The translations under genes and the position numbers were made by a program. From NCBI RefSeq assembly GCF_017591435.1, contig NC_059272.1:2227292-2291291 (forward strand): a stretch of 64,000 bases of DNA, given 5' to 3'. Shown here in pieces: positions 23,801-33,305 of the stretch. Every line of letters starts with the position of its first letter. Position 1 is the stretch's first letter. Source of the DNA: Portunus trituberculatus. Its lineage: Eukaryota; Arthropoda; Malacostraca; Decapoda; Portunidae. The notes under the pieces are model-generated. The model saw only the letters and a list, made by a program, of their open reading frames with translations, ran no database searches and was not told where the DNA came from.

Positions 23801-25638
23801 GGCGGTTGATGGGTCTGATGTTCTCCACCTCGATGTCCACCCAGTTGGGATTTGCCGTGCTCTGTAGCTCACTGGAATACACCTCCTCCTTGCTGGCTGG
23901 GGCGTGCAGGGAGAAGTAGTACCTGTGGGCAAGGTGTGAAGCATCAGTGCACTTCTCATTCAGCAGGACTTGTGGCTCACTGGTGGATGCAAGCCAAGCA
24001 GGGAAGGTGGTGGTGGTGGTGGTGGTGGTGGTGGTGGTGGTGGTGGTGGAAGGTGGTGGTGGTAGTGGTGGTGGTGGTGGTGGTGGTGGTGGTGGTGGTG
24101 ATGAGGTGGTGGAGGATCAGACTGCTGCAGTGACACTTACCAATCAAACCAGGTGTAATGTTTTGAATAGTGGTGTGTCAGTATTGTAATTTCTTTTGTT
24201 TGGGTAATTCATATGGCAACTTAAAAAATCAAATCAATAATAAGCATCATTAGAATAAAATAAGATACGACTAAACAAAATGTAATAAAACAAGCACATT
24301 TACCATAATCTTAAGTGTTGTTGTGCACACTATTTCAAATTTCACCTTATATACTTCTCCTTAAGTCTAGAATATGTGTTATTTGATATTGGCATATTTC
24401 TAAAAGTTAGCAGACAAACTAACTTAACAACTTAAAATGAATCACCTTAACAAAATGAGAACAAACCAGCAAACCAGCACACAATACAGGCAGTCAGCAC
24501 TCACCCCATGGTGGCCTTGGGTCTGGGCCTCTTGCACGGCAGGGGGCAGGAGGGCACTGGGATGGGGTGGTGTCCGTGGCCGCTGAGGTTCCTGCCCACC
24601 ACCTGGCGGAGGTGACGCAGCCGCAGCCCCGCCTGGCAGGACCACAGCTCCACCACCCGCTGCTGCAGCCCTGCCCTGCTGCACCGCCACACACTACGTT
24701 AGTAAAGCTTCTACAGTAAACTCTGGAATTCCCTACCTGGTTCTGTACTTCGAGATATTTATAATTTTCTTTTGGCCAATTCTCTCAGACCTGCTCGAGA
24801 CACTGGCATCCAAGTGGGCTTTTTTTTTTTTTGTTTAATAGTTTTTGTTACCCTTGGCCAGATTTCCCCTCTAACATATATAAAAATTAATAGGTAAATA
24901 AAAATAATAAAGACTCTGTAGCCATATTCAAGGTCCTCTCACTATACTAAAGGTTCTGTGATACCTGTCCTTGCCTCTGTGTTATTACAATATTTGTGTC
25001 CGTGTGAATCATCCAATGTATCTCAAAAAGAATCCTGCATTGCCTGAAAACTTTCCTCTTATTCCATTTTTTTTGTATTCTTTAATTCTATTGCCTTGAA
25101 AGCCCCTCATCCCTTTTTTGATGACTCCTTCTTTACTGTTAACTTTCCAACTTCATGAATAATAAATAAAATGTTCAAGTGAGTAAACAATAAGTAACAT
25201 TCTTCTTACTGCAGGTGTTTATATTTCTGAATTGTACTCTTAACACAGTTCCCTTCCTTGTAACTGACACACACACAACACTTCCCAAACAAGACGTCAA
25301 AATGTTAAACATAGACATTTTGATTCTTTTATGGAGACAACAATTCAAGTGGGCCATTTTTCTTTCTAATATTAATTTTTTTGCCCTTGGTAGTTCTCCC
25401 TTACATGGAAAAAAAAAAAAAAAAAAAAACTGAAAGGCTACTGACAAACATACAAAACTCAACTCAAGGAAGCTTTCGTCAGCTATGAACCATCAACCAC
25501 ACATTAATATAACACTGATACCTTCCTTACTGTGCACTATACATATGAACAAAGTACCACATCAATAGTACACTGGTGGTGGCTTCCTTACCTTCCATAG
25601 TCCGTTTCATCTTCTCGTAGGGCGGCTAAGGGCTCCAT
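10755..25638 (-). CDS. UVRAG: UV radiation resistance-associated protein (UVRAG)
   Basis: UVRAG is a subunit of the Beclin1-Vps34 class III PI3K complex II, acting in autophagosome maturation and endosome traffic. Ten coding exons on the minus strand: 25638-25592, 24678-24505, 23922-23789, 23289-23004, 21486-21369, 20645-20528, 18995-18823, 17918-17692, 17556-17383, 11844-10755. All junctions are GT-AG and the frame closes to 847 codons including the stop. Residues about 15-213 carry the N-terminal LRHLR motif and C2 domain (NPNWVDIEVENI, FKLRHIFYTAP). About 213-330 is coiled coil (KRAQRQQ..., DQLEEEIDKLRGLKL). About 330-484 is the conserved Atg14/UVRAG-Beclin-like fold (YPIKQ, CGVHLPDAENYEG, VALGYVVHVV, LPLRYPL, FNYGVFLLNKNIAQMR, TPDLRPTL). 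Residues 484-846 form one long final exon, low in complexity, with an EEEEED tract. Human UVRAG is 699 residues, so the tail is longer here. Start chosen as the only ATG fitting exon 1; any 5' noncoding exon is unresolved. Confidence 0.93.
12965..12989. repeat. (CA)n at the 5' edge of LINE B
   Basis: A short CA tract directly precedes the presumed 5' end of the LINE copy that runs to 17010, which itself ends in (CA)n. Confidence 0.85.
13135..14165 (+). pseudogene. LINE B ORF1 (RNA-binding, coiled-coil), disrupted
   Basis: 13135-13716 encodes a 193-residue, highly charged protein. Residues about 60-190 are rich in E and K with heptad-like spacing, as in the trimerising coiled coil of LINE ORF1 proteins. 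It ends in a stop after EKRRV. 13773-14165 continues with GPYQEGKTRPIKILLKSQ and a KNRNEEERKRYNELAAAVRKK segment, similar in layout to the RRM-like and C-terminal parts of ORF1p. The break between the two suggests an indel plus stop. In active elements ORF1p coats the element RNA; this copy is probably non-functional. Confidence 0.7.
14190..16975 (+). pseudogene. LINE B ORF2 endonuclease/reverse transcriptase, frameshifted
   Basis: An APE-type endonuclease at 14190-14800 shows NPDIVCLAETKLNEE, GGGGVMIMLRKE and VILVGDFNCKEVDW. The reverse transcriptase starts near 15420: EKAMGPDEVSGRILKECREE, LNYRPVSLTSVICKMCERI, NSQFGFRKD, then, after a frameshift near 15830, FDKVPHARLLWKLEEKG, SGVPQGQ with a frameshift, and the catalytic FADDT at 16165-16179. 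The C-terminal part continues through WTPHKRNT to WNSLNEEVVSATS near 16900. At least four frame breaks are visible, so no protein is made. In live elements this protein nicks DNA and primes reverse transcription at the nick. Confidence 0.85.
17023..17093 (+). other. tRNA-like head of SINE-1 (anticodon CAC)
   Basis: The 71-nt head can fold as a cloverleaf: acceptor GCCCGGT pairs with GCCGGGT, the anticodon stem CTGGC/GCCAG closes the loop TTCACAA (anticodon CAC, Val), and the T arm is CGGGG-TTCGATT-CCCCG. It also supplies Pol III A and B boxes. Because it is joined to a repeated SINE body it is not called as a functional tRNA gene. Confidence 0.8.
17023..17313 (+). mobile_element. tRNA-Val-derived SINE (SINE-1, copy 1)
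   Basis: A 291-bp element with an intact tRNA-like head (17023-17093) and a body not derived from a tRNA: CCTGTTCACCTAGCAGTGAG, GGTACGGGATGTAAATCGAG, then GATCGGAAACAATGAGCTCT and a tail ending GATCAAACAGTGAAA running into (CA)n. It begins directly at the (CA)n that ends LINE B. The second copy at 60371-60661 is about 95% identical by eye, so the family was recently active. It sits in the UVRAG last intron. Confidence 0.88.
19022..19380. repeat. Diverged ~70-bp tandem repeats in UVRAG intron
   Basis: Units beginning (A/T)CTGGTGYCTGCCTCC or ATTGGTGC recur at about 19024, 19082, 19143, 19266 and 19322, each followed by CACCTYRGCA- or CATC-like text. The array is old and degenerate. Confidence 0.5.
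19680..20402. mobile_element. pogo/mariner-like MITE
   Basis: The left end CAGTAAAACCTCAGCTCACG follows a TA dinucleotide; the right end, read on the other strand, is AGTAAAACCTCGCTTGACGA. The terminal inverted repeats are about 20 bp with a few mismatches. The subterminal sequence (CGTTCCTAAAT, TTTTTCCCATAAGAATG) has the look of pogo/Tigger-type non-autonomous elements. There is no transposase frame. It is about 720 bp long and lies in the UVRAG intron between exons 6 and 7. Family assignment rests on TIR appearance only. Confidence 0.7.
20230..20260. other. 13-bp perfect hairpin
   Basis: TTGTGTGATAGCC (20230-20242) and GGCTATCACACAA (20248-20260) are perfect inverted repeats around a 5-nt GGGTT loop, inside the pogo-like MITE. 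Confidence 0.9.
20850..20880. repeat. Poly-A tract
   Basis: About 31 A residues in a UVRAG intron, followed by an A-rich stretch extending to about 21350 with AATAAATA-type repeats. Confidence 0.9.
21500..22470. repeat. ~105-150-bp minisatellite in UVRAG intron
   Basis: About eight degenerate units. The anchors GGTAATGATGATA (about 21586, 21740, 21846, 21949) and the later related GATGATGATRMYA (about 22210, 22335), each followed by CTAATCTA- or TTTATCTA-type text and a GTGGTGGTGAAGAGA- or GTGGTAGTAAA-type block, mark a period near 105 bp with some longer units. It lies between exons 4 and 5 of UVRAG. Confidence 0.7.
24005..24104. repeat. (GGT)n trinucleotide repeat
   Basis: About 100 bp of GGT/GTG repeat with minor interruptions, in the UVRAG intron between exons 2 and 3. 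Frames across it would give poly-Trp, poly-Val or poly-Gly and are not genes. Confidence 0.9.
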
Positions 25639-25686
25639 GCTTGCCACCTCCTTAACACACCGCCATGCTAATCACACTGACACTGG

Positions 25687-25724
25687 GCACACACACACAC
25701 ACACACACACACATCACGCCACCT

Positions 25725-25802
<78 letters not shown>
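25687..25802. repeat. (CA)n plus (GA)n just upstream of UVRAG start
   Basis: A (CA) tract of about 26 bp and a pure (GA) tract of about 74 bp lie 50-165 bp upstream of the UVRAG initiation codon on its template side, so on the coding strand they read (TC)n then (TG)n. This could be 5' UTR or the end of a 5' intron (the pyrimidine tract would suit a splice acceptor). Confidence 0.9.
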
Positions 25803-25804
<2 letters not shown>

Positions 25805-26489
25805 CAAACATCAGTAAGCAATATCTGAAGAAATAATAACACACTTCTCTAATCTATGCTTTGTAATCATTATCCTTGTGTCCTCTTGATCTGAAATAAT
25901 CACAATGTCTTACAAGGTCCAATATAGAACTCCTGGAGGTGTCATGGACCCTGGAATTAAATACAGAACCTCTTTATCTTTCCTTTTAACCTTCTTCAGT
26001 ACCATGACGTGTTTTCATATTCATTCTGCTTACTATTTGATTTTATACGGCTTCAGAAACTTATTTTGGGATTAAAATAGTGAAGACTCTGGCCAGTACT
26101 CTTCTAACCTCCCACAGACCCTTCCTAATGTCAAAAAAATTGTCTAATCATCCTCAAAACTCAAGGTAAAAATGCGTTCTGGTACTGAAGGGATTAAATG
26201 CACATGTTAAATTTTCCTTGAAGGCTTTTGTTTATTTTTTTCTCTTCTCTGACAGCAAATATATCTATCAACTACAGGATAAGTTAAAAAAATATCACTG
26301 TTTATTCCTTGTAAGTGTTAATGGTGGGACAATTTCTTATGCTTCTGACTCACTGAAGCATCGCAAGGGTCAACAGGACGGGATACATTTGAGGCATCCT
26401 GCATCAAGCATGTTACAGAAAGATCATTTATTTATTCATTTATTTACTTTTCGTCAGAAGATATCATAGAATGGCACGTTTAATAACAA

Positions 26490-26770
26490 ATGAACCTCCT
26501 TCACTCACTCAGCTGAAACTATATATTTTTTCAGTGCACACTTACTGCAGGAGAGCCCAGTCAATAACAGACAAACCTGGGACATTCACTCACTCTGGAA
26601 ATCACATCAATATAATTTTTTTTCACTATAAACTTAATTAACAGACGTATTTGCCTCATTCGCTCAGCTGAAATAAAATCACCATTAGTCTTTTTTCTGC
26701 TCACACTTCATGAAGGTCAGCTCATTGAACACCAGACAACCTGCTTCCCTCACTCACCACACACTTCACA
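26490..26770. repeat. ~115-bp degenerate tandem repeat
   Basis: Three degenerate units of about 115 bp, with anchors CTTCACTCACTCAGCTGAAA, CATTCACTCACTCTGGAAAT and CTCATTCGCTCAGCTGAAAT, each followed by a T-rich stretch and a CAC-ACTT block. Confidence 0.5.
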
Positions 26771-27334
26771 GCAGCACAGGCTGGCCTCACACCTCACGGA
26801 GGAGCAGCGCGCCACACATGGTGCTGCCTCATGCCTCACTCATGCTGGCTGCCGGTCCCTGCCTTACCCGCCCTCACCTCTCTGCTGCACTGCAAGGATC
26901 ACCTGTAACGAGGCAGGAAATACACCTCAATGCACAAAATATATAAACTCTGGTCACTTTAAACCATTATCTACATGAGAACTAAAAAGTTGATCTGTTT
27001 TAATTACCCTTTCACATACACTGCTCTCTCTCTCTCTCTCTCTCTCAGACAATGTGACAATAAAGTTATCTTATCTTATCTTGAATAAAAGTTTGACAAA
27101 ATCAACTTTTAAAACTATGTAACAGTACAATAAAAGATGATCCACATCCTGCAGTGGTGGTGGTGGTGGGCCTGACAGCCAAGACATGCATACATGCATG
27201 GAGGTGTTCTCTCCTTGGAGACAGCCACACACCATGACAGTGTTGCACAAGACAAAGTGCAACAGCAGAATGTAAATGTCAATGTGAACTAAGAAGATGG
27301 TATTTAACACAAAAAGACTGAACAAATAAATAAA

Positions 27335-27539
<205 letters not shown>

Positions 27540-27937
27540 CAACTTTTATTAAGTGAGCAAGAAGTGAAGGGTGAGGATGTAGGGTGGTGCAGTGGTGAGC
27601 CATGAATGAAGTGTGGTGCTGTGGAGGGAAGGCTTTGCAGCACTTCTAAGGGTTGGAGTGGACAGGTGGTGGGGTGCCTGGCAATGACTGGTGCATGGAG
27701 GTGATGCAACACTGGGGGACCTGGGAGGTGCTGCCACTACAACATCTCATGCCTTGAAAAAAGGTGGATTGACCTGCAGTGTTGACCCATGAGAGGGAGA
27801 GGCTGGTAGTCACACTGCTGGCAACACACTGAGGCTGCACACCACAACCACACCAATCACCACCAGGACATAACACCAGTTCAGTCACCTTTGCATATTC
27901 TACCACCACACTTTTAGGGCTTTTAAACTGATCAATA

Positions 27938-28240
27938 AAAGCATCCGGCCGAGGTAGTGAGGCATGGCAGGCAGGCAAACTTATTCAAATTACACAGACT
28001 ATGACAAAATTTTCTTTCCATGAACGCTGACCAATAAAGGGAAGCAAAGGACAAGATATGTGTGCATGTTACCTTTGAATTAATGGGTGGTAAAAGCATG
28101 CAGCCAAGGGAGTGAGGCATGGGCAATAAACATAATAATTTCAGAACTGTAGATTAAGATAAGACACTTCTTATCCTTGAACTCTGACCATCGAAAGCAA
28201 GCAAAGGACAGGAAGTGTGAGCATATAATTTCTGTCTAGT
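27938..28240. repeat. Two-copy ~150-bp duplication
   Basis: AAAGCATCCGGCCGAGGTAG... at 27939 and AAAGCATGCAGCCAAGGGAG... at 28093 start two diverged copies, each continuing through GTGAGGCATGG and a later GGAC(A)AG-A-GTGTG-GCAT block. Confidence 0.65.
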
Positions 28241-28658
28241 CACTTCCTTTGCATTTCCTTGCGTACCACAACATAACTGCTCTTCTCTAATCCTTTCTTA
28301 ATGGTGGTCATCCCATCTTTTCACTATGCAAAGTATTAACAACATGCAAATGTGGCAGCATCTTTGTTGTGGATGAAATGTGAGGCTTTTGTGCCACTAA
28401 TAATGTGTCACAGCCTCACTGACAAAGCTAGGACATCACACAGCACTCTCCTCAAACCAGACAAGGATGGGAGAGGAAGGCAATGACAAAATCACCTCTA
28501 AGCATCCATTAATAAGGCTGTAAAGATTATATTACATTGGTTAGGGAAAGAACATGAGTGGGGCAGGTGAAATGAATGTGAGGGAATAGCAGCCTACAGT
28601 GTAATGGGAGAACAAAACTGGTAAGACACAGGGATGAAGGGACAAGGGTTAAATTAGT

Positions 28659-28663
<5 letters not shown>

Positions 28664-28735
<72 letters not shown>
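28664..28735. repeat. (GA)n microsatellite
   Basis: About 72 bp of pure GA repeat. Confidence 0.95.
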
Positions 28736-28738
<3 letters not shown>

Positions 28739-29800
28739 ATAAATAAATGTCTTGAAACTTCCCTCTTAGATGTAGTGTTGTAAAGTCACTCATTCTTACA
28801 ACACCAGAAGTTCTGTACCAGTTTACAAGTGTGCATGGTACAGGGAAAGCACAGACCCTTCACTGACCCATATCACACTGCCCTCTCACCATCCACTACT
28901 ACAAATACTACACTAGAAATCTCAGCCACCACAAAGCAGCAATGTCATGTGGCACTGTCTAGAAGGGACATTACTTGCCAAACCAACACTAGAACCTTAA
29001 CTTTCTGCCAAGCTACTTCCTTTTCACTCTCTTTTTTTTTCTCATGTCAGGACACAAGCCAGGGAAACAGAAGTCATACTAAAAAAAAAAAAAAAGCTTG
29101 TGGTTGATTGGAAAAAGACGCAGAAAAACAAAAAAACAGGATATAAGTTTTACCCCAAAAAGGAGATATGTATGACAAATTAATCGTTGACATGGAAGTG
29201 AAAGAGATTAAAAGCAGCAACGGTTGGTCTGACTTTATTCACTTCACACTCCACCTCTGGGAATGATAAAAAAAATATATTATCACAGCAACTAGTGTGA
29301 CTCATTCTTACCAGTGGTACTCTCAGACACATACATACACGTACACCAACTCCACCTTGTCATATATCTGTCCACACCAGACACCACCACCACTACACAC
29401 ACCGCACTCCCTCCGCTCACACACCCTCCAGACACACACGCAAGCACTAACGCCAACTCAACCGTGTCATGAACCTGTCTTCCATCCACACACCACGCCG
29501 ACACGCCCCCTCACACACACACGCCGCCACACAGACAAATAAGCACATAAACACATGAATGGACTTATCAGCTGAGAGACAGATACTCGGGGGGCCGTAA
29601 TCAGAAAACGCCCCCTTCCTGCCACTATTTTGTCATTATTTCCCTTCAGAGTGAGTTGTGTAAAGGAAGGAGCACTTATTTAGGGTCTCACAGGGTAGTG
29701 GGTGGTGCAGTTTGGCCTCCACAGCCGGGAATTGTCGCCTCCTCCTCCCTCTCGGCTCTTTCTATTAGTCCTGTTTGTTGATGTTGTTTCTTTGGCCCTC

Positions 29801-29874
29801 GTGACGTCACTTTCAGCTTAGACACTGGCTGGCGTCACTGTTGCGTCACTGATGTCTCTCTTCAGTGACGTCAC
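29801..29874. promoter_or_regulatory. Cluster of CREB/ATF-type sites (candidate promoter)
   Basis: Two perfect GTGACGTCAC palindromes (29801-29810 and 29865-29874) flank two GCGTCAC half-sites (29832-29838 and 29843-29849, 11 bp apart). TGACGTCA is the classical cAMP response element. The cluster lies in a GC-richer interval (29580-29880) between UVRAG and Cdk1 and could serve the minus-strand UVRAG gene; the assignment is inference. Confidence 0.5.
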
Positions 29875-30179
29875 GGGGGTTTTCAATCTCGTATTCTTTG
29901 TAACAGTGCTCATATCTTCTCTTTCAAATGCTCTCTCTTGTTGGTTTTATGGGTTTTTTTTGTGGTTTGCGGCACTGTTTGTTTGCTTTAACGTAATCAT
30001 TTCTTTATTTTTACTTGTTTCTTGGTAAAATGAATAAGATTTCTCTGTTAGTTCTCTTTTTGTGTGGGTTTCATGGTATATACCTCTGTTTATTTGGAGA
30101 TTTCACCGAGATACGCTTAATTTTATACCACTGATGGATTTATAAGGGGGAACATGACCAATACACAGTCCTACACGTG

Positions 30180-30856
30180 GTAGTAAAAAATAGATAAATA
30201 AATAAATCAGAAAATACTGTCTAAAGCCATGAGAGAGGATTCGGACATTATACCCAGGGGAACTCCTCTATCGGACATTAAAAATAACCTAAAATTCAAA
30301 CCACACACTAATTATGTATTCAAAATTAGGGGATAACAATACATAATAAGAAATTTCTATATAAACAGTTACAAGAAGAGACAAAAGCCATGAGAAAGTA
30401 ATCGAACAATAAAAGTTATACCGGACACTGAAAATAACTTATAACTCAAGCTACACATTAATTACACACAGAAAACAAGGGAATAATAATAGTACATGAT
30501 AAAAAAAAAAAATTTCGAAATACATAGTTAAAAGAAGAGACGAAGCCATGAGAGAGGAATCGAACATTTTATACACCTCCCATCAAAAATAACGTCGAAT
30601 CCAAACCAAACATTAATTACTCGTAAAAAAAAAAAAAACGAAGGGAATAGAAATACATAATATAGAATTTCGAAATACACAATTACAAGAAGAAACAAAA
30701 GCCATGAAAGAGGAATCGAACAGTTTACACTAACCCCCCCATCAAAAATAACGTCGAATCCAAACTAAACATTAATTACACGCAAAAAATAAGGAAATAA
30801 TAATACATAATAGAAATTTCGAAATACACAGTTACAAGAAGAGACAAATTATGAAC
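30180..30856. repeat. ~158-bp tandem array, about 4 units
   Basis: The anchor GCCATGARARAG recurs at 30226, 30387, 30545 and 30701, so the periods are 161, 158 and 156 bp. Each unit also has CACATTAATTACAC-like text, a (GATAACAATACATAATA)-like block and AAATTTCGAAATACACAGTT. The last unit stops a few bases before the first CCAAT box of the presumed Cdk1 promoter. Confidence 0.85.
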
Positions 30857-30863
30857 GTCTATG

Positions 30864-30929
30864 ATTGGCTGGGAGAAAGAAAACAAAGGCAAAGATTGGC
30901 TGGTAGAGGCGCGGCAGCTGATTGGCGGG
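30864..30929 (+). promoter_or_regulatory. Likely Cdk1 core promoter: three inverted CCAAT boxes
   Basis: ATTGG (reverse of CCAAT, the NF-Y site) occurs at 30864-30868, 30895-30899 and 30921-30925, at intervals of 31 and 26 bp. The last is fused to GGCGGG (ATTGGCGGGTTTGG), which resembles an E2F/CDE element. Closely spaced NF-Y sites are a hallmark of G2/M genes including vertebrate CDK1. A GC-richer stretch and a good splice donor (CAG|GTATGT at 31010) follow. I see no exact CHR (TTTGAA). Confidence 0.6.
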
Positions 30930-31009
30930 TTTGGATGAGTGCAGAGTGGCAGGCTGAAGTGAAGGAGGGAAGCACGGCGCCCCACGAGTCCCAAAAAGGT
31001 GAAATTCAG
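30930..31009 (+). other. Candidate noncoding first exon of Cdk1
   Basis: Sequence between the CCAAT boxes and a consensus donor (ATTCAG|GTATGT). It would splice to an acceptor TTGACAG ending at 33298, 7 bases upstream of the Cdk1 ATG, leaving a 2.3-kb first intron. The transcription start is not determined. Confidence 0.4.
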
Positions 31010-31756
31010 GTATGTATTCTACCATCAAGCTGTAACTCAGGTGTGCAAGGGCGGGCAGGGAAGGGGAAGGGCTGGATCGAGGGCTAAAGGTGTAAAGGCA
31101 TCAGTAAAAAGGTTGGTTATTTATACAGCCGGCCATTGCCCCCCTCACCCCCTTCCTTCCTTCCTTGGGCCGTTTGTGAATTAATTATTTGTGTGTGTGT
31201 GGGAGTGAAGTGTGTTATTATTATTATTTTCTTTATGGTGTTGTAGGTGCTGGGTGTTATTGGTGTTGTGGGTAATTAATGGCTTGTGGTTTTGTGATCG
31301 AGACTGGTTTTTTTTGTGTGTATTTCTTATTCATGCGTTTATCTATTTTTTTTTTATTTCATTTTCTTTGTTATGGTTTACTCCTTGTCTTTCTTATCGG
31401 GATCGTTGTTTGTTTGTGTGTTTGTATCCTTGTAGTGAGTGGACACGTTGAAATGCTGTGGGGATTATGATATTGCAACTTTTCAAAATGACCGGTCAGT
31501 TAAACAACAAAAATAATGATAAAAAAAAATGAAATACTCAATGATGTTTCTCATTGTTACCAGCCACGAGATCTTGGTGAGGATAAGTAGTGAAGCATCC
31601 GGGAGAGTGAAATACCTGGAGATTGTGACGGCAGGGGTGGTGTGTGTGACCTTGACTCCACCCCCGCCACAAGTACTGTGTCTAATGCGTGGCTTGGAAT
31701 TATGAAACTGTTTGCTCGTGTTTATTGTTGGTCTTTTAGGTTTACTAAGTAACAGA

Positions 31757-31794
<38 letters not shown>

Positions 31795-31801
<7 letters not shown>

Positions 31802-32520
31802 GATGACACTTTCTCCCTCTCTCCCTCGCTTTCTCCCTCTTCTTTATGTTCTCCGCCTTTCATTCTCATATCAGCTGGCACTTCCTCCTCTCTCCCTCCC
31901 TCTTTTTAATTTTCTCCGTCTTTCATTCTCTTATCAGCTGACACTTTTCCTTCTTTCCCTCTCTCCTTTCCTCCCTCCTTCATTTCATGTTCCTCTCCGC
32001 CTTTCTTTCTCATATCAGCAACACTTCCTCCTCTTCATTTTCTTCGCCTTTCATTCTCTTATCAGATGACACTTCCTTCTCCTCTCTTTTCCTCTTCCCT
32101 CCTATTCATTTTCTTATCCGTCTTTTATTCTCCTATCAAATGACACTTTCCCGGCTCCTTTCCTCTCTTCTCTTCATTTTCTTCTTCGCCTTTCATTCTC
32201 TTATCAGCTGACACTTTCCTGCCTTTCCCTCTCTCACTTTCTTCTCCGTCTCTGATTCTCCTGTCAGCTGACACTTTCCCTCCTCTCCCTCTCTCCTTTT
32301 CATTTTCTTCACCTTTCATTCTCCTGTCAGATGACACATTCTCTCCTCTCCGTCTTTCATTCTCTTATCAGCTGACACTTTCTCTTCTCCCTCTTTCCTT
32401 TCCTCCTCTTTCATTTTCTTCACCTTTCATTCTCCTATTAGCTGACACTTTCCCTCTCTCCTTTCCTCCCTCCTTCTCTTCATGTTCTTCTCTGCCTTTC
32501 ATTCTCCTATCAGCTGACAC
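31795..32520. repeat. 12-unit minisatellite in presumed Cdk1 intron 1
   Basis: A core close to CTTTCATTCTCTTATCAGCT followed by GACACTT recurs about twelve times (near 31795, 31859, 31920, 32001, 32048, 32121, 32191, 32251, 32313, 32355, 32422, 32497), separated by 15-50 bp of C/T-only spacer. Most cores contain CAGCTG (E-box type) next to TTATC (GATA on the other strand). A (TC)n of about 40 bp precedes it. Confidence 0.85.
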
Positions 32521-33305
32521 CAGTGTTGTTTTGAGTCAATCTTCAGTGTATGAACTAGCTAATGCTCACTCTCACTTAGCTATCTTACTTAATCTCTCTG
32601 TACAAAACCACCTTATCCCATAATGTCAGTATATTATCTCTCTTCTATCTGTTTGAGGTGAATATATGAAGGAGTTATCTGGGTATGAGATAATATTTGA
32701 TGTATGCACTTGCTAATATCCTTCTCTCTTTGCTATCTACTTATTCTCACTACAAAACTCCTTATCCCATTATGTCAGTATCTTATCTCTTTCCTATCTG
32801 TTTGATCTAAGTATACCAAATTATCTGGGTAAGAGTTTGAATGTTGGTCCTACATTATCTCCTTAAGTAAGGCTAATGTGTTATTGATTATTTTTAAAAG
32901 TTTGTTCTGTTCACTTTTTCATTTTTCAGGATAAAACTGATAAAACCAGTAAGATAATTAGTAAGGGTTTGCCATCCTGTTAGTTATATGAATCTCCTCT
33001 GCCTTGTTAGATGGCCATAATACAGAATTCCTCAAGTGTAGTCTAAACTCTACTTGTCATCTCTCTTCCTTCCACACTTGGCCATTCTTTTCATCTGTTT
33101 TACTGTCACTCATATTTCCTTCCCCCATTTCACGCTTCACAAACTCATTCTATTGCATTCTCACCACAAATCCAGACCATCTTGAAGCACTACACTTCAT
33201 CATGTAATCACTTCACTGATTCACTCACACCTGAATCCTTCGCCATGTGTACGCAGCTTTCCCATCTCTCGCTTAACACACCCTCCTGACGTTGACAGCA
33301 GCACA

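Noticed and set aside
27646..27978. 110-codon minus-strand frame
   Set aside because: Lies over a diverged tandem duplication and has no recognised domain.
31795..32520. CRISPR-like array
   Set aside because: Spacers are C/T-only and vary from 15 to 50 bp, cores are imperfect, and the setting is an animal intron.
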